Assembly (NCBI GenBank): GCA_022432975.1
Contig: CM039516.1
Span: 34,559,157-34,623,156, forward strand
DNA from: Begonia masoniana
Taxonomy: Eukaryota; Streptophyta; Magnoliopsida; Cucurbitales; Begoniaceae
DNA: 64,000 nucleotides
Reading direction: 5' to 3'
Part shown: one piece after another, positions 10,771 to 21,230 of the stretch
How the letters are laid out: the number at the start of each line of letters is the position of its first letter
How positions within the stretch are numbered: position 1 is the first letter of the stretch
Notes under the pieces: generated by a model
Database searches by the model: none
The model's input: the letters and a program-made list of their open reading frames with translations, nothing else
What the model was told of the DNA's origin: nothing
Program-made: the position numbers and the translations under genes

Positions 10771-11035
10771 TCTTTTGTCAGGCTTGGCGATTTTACCCCT
10801 GGCCGATTGTTTCTCCTCTGTATTTAATTGTTTTAATAGTTTAATTGTTTTAAATAATTGTTTTAAATTTCATTTCAATTGTTTCAAGTTAAATGTTTTC
10901 AAAGAAGTTTTTGAGTGAATTTAATAGTTTAGCCTACGGTTTAAATTCCGCTTAGAGTTCATTTAAAAGTTATAAATAAAAAAGAAAAATTTATACGGAA
11001 AATAATTAGGAATGGGTAAGGTTTGTTACAATTGT

Positions 11036-11572
11036 CATCCGTGTGAATCTTCTCAAGATACACTTACTTGTTGTCCAACACATCTCGTATCCAATGATAC
11101 TTGATATCTATGTGTTTTGACTTTTAATGAAAACTCGAGTTCTTGCTTAAATGAATAGCACTTTGACTGTCACAATACAAGATATATTTATCTTGTTGAT
11201 GACCCAATTTTATTAGAAATTTTTGCATCCACAAAATTTCTTTACAGACTTCTGTCACCGCAATAAACTCAGCTTTTGTTGTAGACAATGCAACTGATTT
11301 TACCGCTTAGATTGCCATGAAACTGCTCTCCCTCCAAATGTAACCTAATACTTTGATGTTGATCTTCTGGAGTCAATGTCACCAACCATGTATGCATCAG
11401 TATAGCCTATCAACAAAGGCTTCTCAATTCTAAAACACAAATTGAATTTAGAAGTACATTTAATATACCTAAGAATCCACTTCACTGCATTATAATGCTC
11501 TCTGCCTTCATTTGTTAGAAATTGACTGACTACTCCAACAAAATGTGAAATATCAGGTATCGTACAAACCAT
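11036..11572 (-). pseudogene. C0 RNase H domain, degenerate
   Basis: The minus strand encodes GYTDAYMVGDIDSRRSTS (first catalytic Asp region), then STTKAEFIAVTEVCKEILWM (Glu region), then YILYCDSQSAIHLSKN (Asp region), then KHIDIKYHWIRDVLDNK and KIHTDD. Several stops interrupt it. The final residues continue at 8503 after the solo LTR. RNase H removes the RNA strand of the RNA-DNA hybrid during reverse transcription. Confidence 0.9.
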
Positions 11573-12470
11573 GAATACATCAAGCTGCCAACTACTGAGG
11601 CATATGAAATTCTTTGCATTTCTGCTTTTCCTTCTTCAGTGGAAGGACTTTGTTTGGGAGTAAGTTTGAAATGTTTAGCAAGAGGAGTACTGACCGATTT
11701 TTCCTTATCAATATAGAATTGGCTGAGAACTTTTTGGATATATTTCTCTTGTGATAGCCATAATTTTCTATTTTTCTTATCACGGGTGATTCTCATCTCA
11801 AGCATCTGTTTCGTCGGTCCTAAGTCTTTCATGGCAAAAGACTTGTTAAGTTTATTCTTTAACTTAACAATCTTTTCTTTGTCTGAGCCCACAATCAACA
11901 TGTCGTTGACATAGAGTAGGAGGATTATAAATGTACCATTCGTGAACTTTTTCATGAACACACAATTTTCTGAGTAAGTTTTCTTGTACCCTTGATTTCC
12001 CATAAAGAAATCGAAGTTTTTGTACCATTGTCTTGGGGCTTGCTTTAATCCATACAGACTCTTCTTCAATTTACACACCAGGTGTTCCTTTCCCTTAACA
12101 ACGAACCCTTCTGGTGGTTCCATGTAAATCTCTTCTTCTAATTCACCATACACGAAGACGATCTTCACATCGAGTTGCTCAATCTCCAAATTAAAACTTG
12201 AGGTCAATCCAAGCACCACCCGAATGGATATCATTTTCACAACAAGTAAAAAAAATTTCTCAAAGTCAACCCGTTCTTATGACCAAAGCCTTTTACGACC
12301 AATTGTGCCTTATACTTTAGTTACGAATTTTCGTCTTTGAGTCTGTATACCCATTTATTCTTAAGTGTCTTTCTCCCCTTTGGAAGCTTAACCAACTCAT
12401 AAATATGGTTCTCATGCAATGATCTCATCTAATCTTGCATCGCATCCAACCAGTTTTTTTTTTTTTGTTG
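11530..12470 (-). pseudogene. C0 reverse transcriptase, catalytic motif altered
   Basis: The N-terminal block NWLDAMQD starts near 12465, followed by a stop, then HENHIYELVKLPKGRKTLKN and KWVYRLKDENS. An uninterrupted frame from 12240 holds QLDVKIVFVYGELEEEIYM, then EPPEGFVVKGKEHLVCKLKK, then SLYGLKQAPRQWYKNFD. The active-site box reads LLLYVNDMLIVG instead of the usual YVDD, so the second metal-binding position is occupied by Asn-Asp rather than Asp-Asp. Stops and a frameshift near 12240-12330 also break the domain. The polymerase would be inactive. Confidence 0.9.
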
Positions 12471-13729
12471 ATGCTCCATAGCTTCCTTATAGCACTCAGG
12501 TTCATCGCCATCAGTGATCATTACATACTTATTTACAGAGTACTTTCTTGATGGTTGACGATCTCTTATTAACTTTCTAACTCTGGTTCTAAAACTGGTT
12601 CAGGAGAAGTTTCTTTTTCTCCATGGTCAGCATCAACAGTTGCTTAATCAATGGATTTGCTAGCATCTCCCCCGTCAAAAGTTGATTTCACCTGATCAAC
12701 TTTTACTAGATGTTCATCAGTAATTTTCATATTTTTCTTCTTGTCTTCAATGGTTTGATTTTCAAAGAAGACAATATCTCGACTTCTGACAATCTTCTTG
12801 TCAACCGGATCCCAAAGCTTGTATCAAAATGCATCACTTCCGTATATGAGAAATATGCATTCCTTAGCTTTGTTGTCTAGTTTGGACCTCTCATCTTTAG
12901 GAATATAGATGAATGCTCTGCATCTAAACACCTTTGGAAGTTTATAAGATACCTTATTTCATGTCCATAGTCTATTTAGCACTACTCCACTCAAAGGTAC
13001 TGATGGAGACAAGTTGATGACATTTATGCAATATTCATTGCTTCTCCCCAGAATATTTTGAGAAATTTTTAATGTGATAACATGTACCTTATTTTCTCAA
13101 TGATAGTTCTGTTCATTCTTTTCGCAACGCCATTTTGTTGAGGAGTCTTTGGAACAGATCTTTCGTGCTTGATCTCGTGCATTTTGCAATATTCATTGAA
13201 TGATCCCATATATTCACCACCATTGTCTGTGTGAATGCATTTTAACTTCTTTCCAGTTTCTCGCTCTAGGAAAGCATGAAACTATTTGAAAACGTTAAAC
13301 ACCTCATCTTTGGTCTTAAGTGCATAAGCTCAAACCTTCTTTGAATGATCATCAATAAATGTGACCATGAATTGGGCACCTCCTAACATTTTCGTTGACA
13401 TGGAACCGCAGACATCTGAGTAAATAACTTCTAACACTTCTGGTTTCCTTGATGAAGAATTCTTCTGAAAGGAAACTCTGTGTTGTTTTTCCGCCAAACA
13501 ATCAATACAACTAGATAGAGGTTCATCTCTTAGATGTGGTAAATAATCTCTTTTGTCGAGCTATTGAAGTCCTTTTTCATTCATGTGACTAATTCGTTTG
13601 TGCCATAACTCAATGGACGAGTCATCTTGTGCAGCATTTACTGATTCTTCATTCACGGTCACTTAAGTCACATACAAGCTAGATTCTTTGATTCCTTTTG
13701 CTATGATTGGAGAGCCTTTGCTGAAATTC
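12471..13729 (-). pseudogene. C0 integrase, with catalytic Glu replaced by Lys
   Basis: From about 13650 leftwards the minus strand encodes LWHKRISHMNEKGLQ and CIDCLAEKQHRV, the HHCC zinc-binding part. Then come IYSDVCGSMSTKMLGG, FMVTFIDDHSKKV, CIHTDNGGEYMGSFNEY and PQQNGVAKRMNRTI. The last block normally reads NGVAERxNRT, so the Glu of the DDE triad is Lys here. Several stops are present. The stretch 12471-12900 is the degenerate linker to RT. Integrase would insert the cDNA into the genome, but this copy is dead. Confidence 0.85.
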
Positions 13730-14590
13730 TCATTTTCCGCCAGCAAATTTGCTCTTGTAACCAGCCTCATCAAGAGCACCAACTGATATTAAATTTAGTC
13801 TAATATCTAGAACATGTTTGACATCTTTAAGCACCAACTCACATCCTGTATTGGTCTGAATACAAATGTCCCTTTTTCTAATTATTCTAGAAACGTGATT
13901 GTTTCTCATTTTAACAATGCCAAAATTATTGCTGGTGTAAGATGAAAAATACTCAACTTTTGAAGTAGCATAATAAGATGCTCCATAGTCACACACCCAA
14001 CATGATTCATTTATCGTGAGGTTGACAACATCTTTGCATACAATAACATCTTCACCCTCAGAGACAGCTGCAGTCGTACTCTTCATTTCTTCTTTAGCAC
14101 ATTTTGTGCCTTATTCTTTCTTCAACTTCCAGCAATCTTTTTTCATGTGACTCATCTTGCAACAATGATAGCACTTAACGCCCTTTGATCTTCCTCTCAT
14201 TATTGATAAAGCCTCCACAGAAGCGAGATCTTTGTTCTTCTGTCTACTTTCTTCGTCAAGAATTGTAGTTGTAATATCATTGAACATCAATGTTGTTTTT
14301 GCAGTACCGTTGAGTAAATTAACAATAAGGTGATCATCTGAATCTCACAAACTTTGAAGTAAAAGTTCTGCTCTTTCATTTTCGTCGATTTTGTGCTTCA
14401 TTGTTATAAGTTGAGAAAATAATGTGTTGAGAGTATTGATGTGATTTGTCACTGTTATAGATTCTGACATCCAAAGGGTATATAATTTTCTTTTCAATAA
14501 AATTTTATTATACTACAACTTCTTCTCATATAATTTTGTCAGCATATCTCAGATCTGTTTAACAGTTACCATTTCCGAGATACTTGATAA
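13730..14590 (-). pseudogene. C0 gag and protease, degenerate
   Basis: Gag traces from about 14580 include TVTNHINTLNTLFSQLITMK and ERAELLLQSL, typical of plant Copia gag. They are followed by the zinc knuckle CYHCCKMSHMKKDC near 14185-14140. The protease reads WVCDYGASYYATS where the family has DSGAS, so the Ser after the catalytic Asp is Tyr. Stops occur in gag. Upstream of 14590 no LTR or primer site could be recognised. Confidence 0.8.
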
Positions 14591-15780
14591 ATTTCATCTA
14601 CTAGAGTGAGATGCAAAATGACTATAACATCCTCATTTACAAAAGTTAGTTTAAAACCTACATCAATGCCACCATAACACAATTTCGACCCGTATACGAT
14701 GATTTTTAAGTAATGATTTTGAGTATTTAAGCTCAAAATCATATTTGAGTGAAAACACAAAAAATTCAATTTAAAACGAACAAAACTTGGCTTAGAAATT
14801 ACATATCCTCCAAAATTGTTGATAGAGCTCTAAGAATTGGACGTCACAAACACAAAAAGGGCGTAAAAAACAAAGTTAAGTTTCCATTCTTTCTCTCGGT
14901 CTCTATCTTGCTCTTGGTGCGCGATGCAGAAAGGGAGAAAATCATCCCCTTTTATAAAAATTTAAATTTCTGTTTTTATTGTATTTTACGTAATATATAA
15001 TATAGTTTATAATATTATATTATATTATATTATATATTAAATGAAACTTCAAATTTTGATTAGTCAAAAATTTGGACAATATTTCGAATTTTGAACTACG
15101 CAGACAGTTTTAATCATTTGATCGAAATATCTCACACGTTTAAAAATGCAAAAAAGTTACTGGAAAATTTATTAATATAAATTTTTTTGGATCTTACACA
15201 TAGCCGCAGCTTTGTGCCAAAATTGCATTGGTGTTGCGGTGACGACTACGTGGCCTCGTCGAGATAAAGCCTACTAGGCTATGTCTATCCATTATATCCT
15301 CTTGTCACACCTTTAATATATAATAATTAATATATATGAGCTCACAATGATTGAATTATATCAACTTTCCAAGTAAAGTTATTTGACATACTTTCTCAGT
15401 TTATGAGATTTTTTATAATTTATTTTTTTGAAATAATTTACTAAAGCCTATGTGAATAAGATACAACTTCAAAATGTTTAGGCAATATTTTCGTCCATTT
15501 TTCCCTTGCTTTCTTATTTTGAATTTTATTATATTATATATTAGAATAGGTTGTGATTATGTTCTAAGTTAAAATAATAGAGTAATTATTTTGGACACGT
15601 TACAGCCTTACTTGGTTCAAGGGATTCTGTACTTCTGACGTGGATGATGTTCTGTTTGCTTTATTGTTTAGTAATCAAACTCTGGCCGTTAAAAAGGAAT
15701 GATATTGAAAGATGTAATAATATTAATCTAGAAAGAAAAATTCAACTATTTTAAGGAAAATAAACTAATGTTAATAAGCC
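14591..15780. other. Unassigned AT-rich DNA
   Basis: No coding match was found. The stretch near 15000-15040 is almost purely A and T. Short frames at 14566-14769 (minus) and 14749-15000 (plus) have no recognisable content. It could include the lost 5' LTR of C0, but no TG...CA borders or primer site are evident. Confidence 0.3.
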
Positions 15781-16591
15781 ATTTAACCATTTTTATGATC
15801 TACAGATTGGTCAAACGGTTAGAATTTGTAGTGAGAACTAGGGGAATCGATTCGTTTTGGTTTAAAGCCGAATTAAAATCAAACGAGGGAATTGAAAAAC
15901 AGAAAAAATCGAACTCCGATTTTCACTTTTATTCAGTTTGGTTTTGAATTTTTGGTTCAATTTTTTCTCGAGTTGGGCTCATTTTTTTTCTCTGTTTTTC
16001 CTCTGTTTGCATTCGGTTTTTCACTCATAATGCATTGACTGTAATATGTAAAGTTGATAAAATTTTTATTGTTGTGTCAATAAAATACTTTCAACAATAC
16101 TATAAACTCACGAATGACATGCCAATCTTCATCGATAGAAGCATCATTTACCTTCTCATTGCGAGAAATTCATATACAAATTGATTGTCTAATTTTGCAA
16201 AAAGTTTTTCAAATTTTTCAGCAGTGGCAAACATTAAATATGTTGAGTTCCATCGAGTTGGAATGTCAAGACACATGTCACTTTTTCATGTAATTTTGCA
16301 CTTTCAACACATGTTTTAAACTTTTGCAGTTTAGAAGAAGATTTTACATAATATTTCACAATTTTACGAATATTCATGATAGAATCATTATGCTCTTTTA
16401 AATCATTGCAAACAATCAAATTTATAATATGAACAGATCTAATATGTATAAATTCTTCATCAAGCACCAAACAATTCTAATTTCTAATGCTCTTAACCAA
16501 ATGTGACAAAGCAACATCATTACAAGAAACGTTATCAACTATGACAATCAAAACTTTCTCTATTCTCAATCCAATAAATATCTTATGCACA
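15781..16591 (-). pseudogene. hAT-type transposase fragment and flanking remnant
   Basis: From 16590 leftwards the minus strand encodes KVLIVIVDNVSCNDVALSHL, a stop, VLDEEFIHIRSVHIINLIV and SSKLQKFKTCVESAKLHEKV. After a frameshift it reads CLDIPTRWNSTYLM and then EKFEKLFAKLDNQFVYEFLA. These are conserved blocks of plant hAT transposases: the DNASAND and HIxNLIV blocks, then the LDxPTRWNSTY signature. Stops and a frameshift mark it as dead. The sequence at 15840-15970, with TTCGTTTTGGTTTAAAGCCG and TCAGTTTGGTTTTG, resembles hAT subterminal DNA. A Copia LTR begins at 16592. Confidence 0.8.
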
Positions 16592-17022
16592 TGTTAGCTT
16601 TAATTTTCTGTTATTTTTAGCTTAATTTTCTCTATTCATTCCAGAGAAATAATAGGATCTTGAATAATAGATTTTCACAAACATCAATCAAGTTTTCTAA
16701 TAATTTTGTTTAGAGAAAAACTATGCAAACTCACCTTGATCCATGCTTTCTTGATTTCTTAATAGGATTTTTTTTCTCTCCCTTTCCCTAACTTTCTTTC
16801 TTTCAATGATAGTCTGATGGAGAAACTATCATGTACGTTCTGTTTTTCATTCGGCAGAGAGAGAGAGGAATTACCACTTTTTATCATGCATCAGTTTTAA
16901 TTTCCATCAAATTAAAACAATAAAATTGATATTGGCCAATAAGATTTAACTATGCATGTGGGCCACATAACCTTCAGAAACGTTTGGGTTTCTGAAGCTT
17001 GGAAGTTTCATAAAATCCAACA
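16592..17022 (-). repeat. Family-K Copia 3' LTR, type 1 U3 (minus copy M1)
   Basis: The plus strand runs TGTTAGCTTT...AAATCCAACA (431 bp), followed directly by the complement of the purine tract AAGTGGGAGAT. It matches the LTR at 34820-35247 in opposite orientation. On its own strand it holds ATGGATCAAG|GTGAGT (ATG 16744-16742), the putative gag start and splice donor. It abuts the hAT remnant at 16591. Confidence 0.9.
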
Positions 17023-17887
17023 ATCTCCCACTTGGCCCATGTGACATTAAATGATTATATGAGCATAATATAGATCAAATTCTTTATTATATTGGTCAAA
17101 CATAATATCACTATTAAGTAGATAATTAATATGGATCATAGCAGTCATATGTCAATTATAACGACACAGTTCATTCCATGTATCACACTATTAATTATAT
17201 ACTCAATATGATCTATAAGCAGGTGTATCATAATGGTCCACATTAGCGTCTTTCATAAAGACTAATCCTGTTAATATCATAACTTCATAATTTCATTTCT
17301 GAATGCATTCAACATAATCAAACAGGATTCATAAGTGTATATCAGAAACTATCATTAAACGAGCTCAAAAGTACCAATTACATAAAGAACACAAACATAA
17401 ACATAAAGTTAACTTTCAGAAATGACCATTCGTTCGACATGTTCTGTAAATGTCTTCGGTGGCAATCATTTAGTCAACGGATCCGCAATCATAAGGTTGG
17501 TGCTAATGTGTTCGATTGATACTCTTCGTTTTTGAACTTGTTCTTCAACGGCAAAGTATTTCAACTCTATATGTTTAGCACCTTTGGAATACTTGTCGTT
17601 TTTAGAAAAGAAGACTGCTGCGAAGTTATCACAATAAATTTTCAGCGGCTTGGAGATACTGTCAACAATTCCAAGTCCTGAAATAAAGTTCCGCAGCCAT
17701 AAATCCTGAATTGTGGCCTCAAAGCATGCCACGAACTCAGCTTCGATAGTGGACGTAGCAGTGACAGACTGCTTCGCACTCTTCCATGAGATTGTACCAT
17801 CGGCTAAAAGGAACAAATAGCTAAATGTGGATTTTCTGGTATCCACACATCCAGCATAATCAGAATCTGAATATCCAATCACTTCAG
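17023..17887 (-). pseudogene. Family-K Copia M1: RNase H, 3' UTR and polypurine tract
   Basis: The frame 17882-17466 encodes GYSDSDYAGCVDTRKSTF, then TSTIEAEFVACFEATIQ, then IYCDNFAAVFFSKNDKYS and HISTNLMIADPLTK. All acidic positions of RNase H are present. A 430-bp 3' UTR (17465-17037) follows, similar to those of the other family-K copies, and then the purine tract GGGCCAAGTGGGAGAT at 17038-17023. Everything upstream of RNase H is missing: at 17887 the sequence switches to a plus-oriented LTR. Confidence 0.9.
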
Positions 17888-17944
17888 TGTTGAGTGAAAT
17901 GCCGATCGATCACAGAAAGGGCGATCGATCGGTAAAGGGCTTAT

Positions 17945-18038
17945 GCCTCTGCCAGAAGGCAGAGGCTCTGCCGATCGATCGCAAGTTTCCTACGATCGAT
18001 CGCCCATGTGGCTTACACCTCTGCCGCAAGGCAGAGGT
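17945..18038. repeat. Two hairpins with AGAA and GCAA loops in the type 2 U3
   Basis: GCCTCTGCC-AGAA-GGCAGAGGC at 17945-17966 is a perfect 9-bp stem with a 4-nt loop. ACCTCTGCC-GCAA-GGCAGAGGT at 18017-18038 is another perfect 9-bp stem, with a GNRA-type loop closed by C-G. GCGATCGATCG-type palindromes surround them. The paired LTR has the same hairpins at 24919-24940 (perfect) and 24991-25012 (with mismatches). Confidence 0.9.
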
Positions 18039-18059
18039 ATCGCTGATTGATCGCAGGAA

Positions 18060-20256
18060 TCTGCTGTAACACCCCGAATTCTCTGAACCCGGTTCGTCAC
18101 ACAAAACCCGTACACGAACTAAAAACTTCATTCATAATTTAAAATCTTGCAGCGGAATTAATTTAAGTAACTTAGAGTTAAACAAAACCATAAAGTGTTT
18201 GAATAATCGGATAAAATGTTCGAGATAAATCGACCAAAAAAAAAATAAAGGTTTAAATCACAAAACACTATTAAAACTCTAAAGACAACCACATCTGCCG
18301 GTGGAAAAAAAATCAACGGAAGAAGCAGACACAGCAAATATAAGACTCCTGCCGATGACGTGGACCTGAAGACTTGGAACTGAAAGACATTTCTCGGCGG
18401 GCTGCACCTACCGATGACGTCAACACAACTTCATCTGTCGATGACGTCAGCACAATTTCATCTGCCGATGACGTCAGCATAACTTCATCTGCCGATGACG
18501 TCAACACGATTTCATGCGATGACGTACTTCATCTGCCGATGAAGTCAACATGACTTCATCTGCCGATGAAGCCAACACGACTGCACATACAACTTCAACT
18601 GCCGATGGAGTCAACATGACTTCATCTGCCGATAGAAATAGGTCTATATCTATCGATAGAAATAAGGCTACATCTTCCGATGCCTTTACTGAAGACATCA
18701 TCCGATAGAAATTTGGATACACCTACCGATAGACATCTCCTTCCGGTAGGTTCGAACTACTCAACTTCTGCCGATAGAATGCATATACCGGCAGATAACA
18801 AAACACATCCCATCTACCGATAAATCCAGGGCGACATTCTGGCTACTTCTAATTATACAATATAACTCCATTTATGAAAAAGAATCTATTTGCCTTACTG
18901 AAATCACTCAGAAAAGGATTCAAACCCATGTATTGCTTAAAATCCAACAAGTGCAAATCTTCAAACCTCAGCGGAAAGTCATTATCAAATAATAAAACTC
19001 AATTTGTTCAAAACGCTGAAATCACTACTGTTATGAAAACTCGATCCATCTAAAATAAAGCATTGATAATAAAACCTTCACTCCAACAGACATCAATTAA
19101 ACTGCCCCATCAGCTGCCAGAGCATTGTGTGGATGCACTCCTCCAACCCAACTAGCCTTCTGTGAACTCAGTAAACACACCTGCTAAAGCTTCTTCACCT
19201 ACATCACAAAACTCATCTATTAGCCTAATGCTAAGCAAGTAAAGCAATAGTGAAATGAAATACTGAATCATAAATTCCTAAACATGCAGTTTCTACTTTT
19301 CTCATCTCAGTTGCATATTCATCGTTTCTGTACAGATCCCCCTGTGAAATTGGGAGTTGGATCATTTCTCCCAAAGTATAAATATCCACTGGCTCGTTAA
19401 GGGTTGGATTAATTCCCCTAACAGCAAATCTGATACTCATAACTGTTCAGATCCCCCTGTCGGATTGGGAAGTGGATCACTTTTCCCAAAACCTCAATCC
19501 ACTGGCTCATTAAGGGTTGGATTAATTCCCTTAACAGCAAATCTGCTTCACGTACTGTTTCAATCTGTTCATTCCTTGCCGATTCAAAATCATGTAAATT
19601 CATTTTCGTACATTTCAAAATATGATGCATGACAACTGGAAATAAGCACACGAACATACATTAATCCTACTGTTTTGTGATGTAGGCCCGAAGGCACAAA
19701 CAAACTCTACTTACCTGGTCTCCTGGAAATCGCTCGGTTTCAACTACTTGAAAGCCCTGTTCACCTAGTGTCATAAACAGAACACTAATCAGAACTTCAC
19801 TAAATCTCATCCCACACCATTCACGAATCTAAGGAGCTAGCTTAGAACTTCGGGCCATCGCACATTCTTGGTTCAGCACTAAACTCGAACTCAGCTCACT
19901 CACAACATTCACCAAGTTACACACGCATTGCACTCCCGCTATCTACTCACTATAATATCGAGAAGATGAATGGAAAACTTACCTAGGTCGAAGGTGAATC
20001 GCGTGAGGGAGATCGCCTAGAGAGCTCGTCTGCCTGAGCTGAAACCCGAAGAGGAAATGGTATGAAATGGTGGCGGCTACAGTGCATTAAACCCAACCCT
20101 CTTCCCTTAAATACGTTATCCACTCTTTGAAAATTGCAATTTACTCTAATGCCCTTTGCCAAGTTATTTAATAACCCTACTTAATTTATTGACTAATAAA
20201 GTGTATTTTATTAATAATAAAAGAGCTGGTTCGATAGGGCCGGGTGCTACATCTGC
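18060..20256 (-). mobile_element. Solo Ty3-type LTR A2 (family A), TCTGC target duplication
   Basis: The LTR is 18065-20251 (2187 bp), TGTAACACCCCG...GGGTGCTACA on the plus strand, flanked by TCTGC at 18060-18064 and 20252-20256. The intact target occurs at 25032-25045 as GGAATCTGCGATCGATCG in the partner LTR. It contains a 27-bp TGACGTCA array, a duplicated block starting GATCCCCCTGT (19336 and 19450) and donor-like sites CCTAG|GTAAGT (GT 19982-19981) and CCAG|GTAAGT near 19714 with AGGCCCGAAGGC beside it. Confidence 0.95.
18351..18560. repeat. 27-bp array carrying TGACGTCA octamers in LTR A2
   Basis: Perfect TGACGTCA palindromes start at 18415, 18442, 18469 and 18496, spaced exactly 27 bp, within units of TTCATCTGCCGATGACGTCA. 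Degenerate units flank them (GATGACGT at 18354 and 18516). TGACGTCA is the well-known binding palindrome of plant bZIP (TGA/C-box) factors. The other family A LTRs have 45-bp CCGATAGA repeats here instead. Confidence 0.9.
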
Positions 20257-20385
20257 GATCGATCGCTCTTCAATCACCCTTCCCTGAAGAATCTAAAATT
20301 TCTGAAATCAAACGTCAGCTGATGCATTTCACGTGATATGGCCCATACGTGGTTCAATTTTATTAGTCAGAGAATGTTCAATTCC

Positions 20386-20405
20386 ATGTTTTATATTTTG
20401 CAGCA
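20386..20405 (+). promoter_or_regulatory. Candidate 3' splice site before gag, copy 1
   Basis: TGTTTTATATTTTGCAG|CA is a T-rich tract ending in CAG, with the exon starting at 20404. From there the gag frame is open, but it contains no in-frame ATG until 20622, well inside the conserved domain. Joining to the LTR exon (ATG GAT CAA G) puts gag in frame. The same acceptor occurs in copy 3 at 36609-36625. Confidence 0.5.
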
Positions 20406-21230
20406 TCTATTCATGTTGCTCTTCATTCGCAAGCCACATTTGTTGTAAAGTTTTCTAGTCTAAATTTTTCTGAATGGTGCGAACAAGTTCAGTTTTACCT
20501 TGGTGTTCTAGATCTTGATTTAGCACTCTTAACTGAGAAACCAGCTGTTATTATTCCAACTAGCAGTACTGATCAGAGATCTTCCTATAAAGCTTGGAAA
20601 AGATCAAACAGATTGAGCCTAATGTTTATGCGAATGACTGTAGCGGACAACATCAAGTCCACATTTTATAAAACTGAAAGTGAAAAGGAATTTATGAAAT
20701 TCGTGGAAGAATATTCTCAGTCTGAATCGGCTGATAAATCACTTGCTGGAACACTGATGAGCACTTTGACCACCATGAAGTTTGATGGTTCTCGTACTAT
20801 GCATGAGCATGTTGTATAAATGACAAACATGGCAGCAAGATTAAAGTCCATGGAAATGGAAGTGAACGAGAACTTCCTAGTGACGTTCATCCTGAACTCT
20901 TTACTTCCTCAATATGGCCCATTTCATATGAGCTATAACACTATGAGGAATAAATGGAATGTGCATGAATTGCAAAGTATGCTCATTCAGGAAGAAGCAA
21001 GGCTTAAGAAACAAGGAACTCAAGCTGTTAATCTCATGAATTATGATGGAGCTAGAAAAAAACCAGGAAAAAAAAGTGGAAAGGGTAAGAAAGGACCATC
21101 ATCGGTAGCTCAGTCCTCTTTCCAAATCCACAAAAAGGAACAACGAAAAGATAAGTGTCATTTCTGTGGAAAGCAAGGACACTATCAAAAAGATTGCCTG
21201 AAACGTAAGATATGGTTCGAAAAGAAAGAT
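20404..21230 (+). pseudogene. Family-K gag, copy 1
   Basis: The frame from 20406 reads SIHVALHSQATFVVKF, then NFSEWCEQVQFYLGVLDLDL and further gag helices. A TAA at 20817-20819 replaces a Glu codon of other copies. The frame then continues to the zinc knuckle CHFCGKQGHYQKDC at 21156-21197. Gag would form the particle and bind RNA. There is no usable ATG upstream of the N-terminal domain in the genomic sequence, which is part of the evidence for a spliced LTR start codon. Confidence 0.9.

Larger units (their letters stand above)
8499..11035 (+). mobile_element. Solo Ty3-type LTR (family B), with ATTGT target duplication
   Basis: The LTR proper is 8504-11030 (2527 bp), flanked by ATTGT at 8499-8503 and 11031-11035. 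Removing it and one duplication rejoins the C0 RNase H reading frame, which confirms the borders. The terminus is TATAACACCC where related LTRs have TGTAACACCC, so the first TG appears mutated. Inside are a splice-donor-like TTCTAG|GTAAG (GT at 9072), a second, ACAACAG|GTAAGT, near 9490 followed by GATAGGCCTACA, a 23-bp tandem array and an array of GATC palindromes. There are no internal coding sequences. Confidence 0.9.
7690..14590 (-). mobile_element. Decayed Ty1/Copia retrotransposon C0, interrupted by a solo LTR
   Basis: In minus orientation there are gag with a zinc knuckle, protease, integrase, reverse transcriptase, RNase H and a 3' LTR, the standard Ty1/Copia order with integrase before RT. 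A 2.5 kb Ty3-type solo LTR (8504-11030) splits the RNase H C-terminus. No 5' LTR is visible upstream of gag near 14590, so that end is truncated or unrecognisable. Many stops and three altered catalytic motifs show the copy is inactive. It is a different lineage from family K. Confidence 0.85.
17888..20378 (+). repeat. Truncated 5' LTR of copy 1 (type 2 U3), split by solo LTR A2
   Basis: LTR sequence occupies 17888-18064 and 20257-20378. It matches the 3' LTR at 24862 onwards, from TGTTGAGTGAAATGCCGATC through ATGGCCCATACGTGG to GTCAGAGAATGTT. After that point it passes straight into ATGTTTTATATTTTGCAG just before gag, so about 500 bp of R-U5, primer site and leader have been deleted. Confidence 0.85.

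Noticed and set aside
10613..10918. 101-codon frame in solo LTR B
   Set aside because: It runs through the GATC palindrome array, has repeated artefact residues and no family resemblance.
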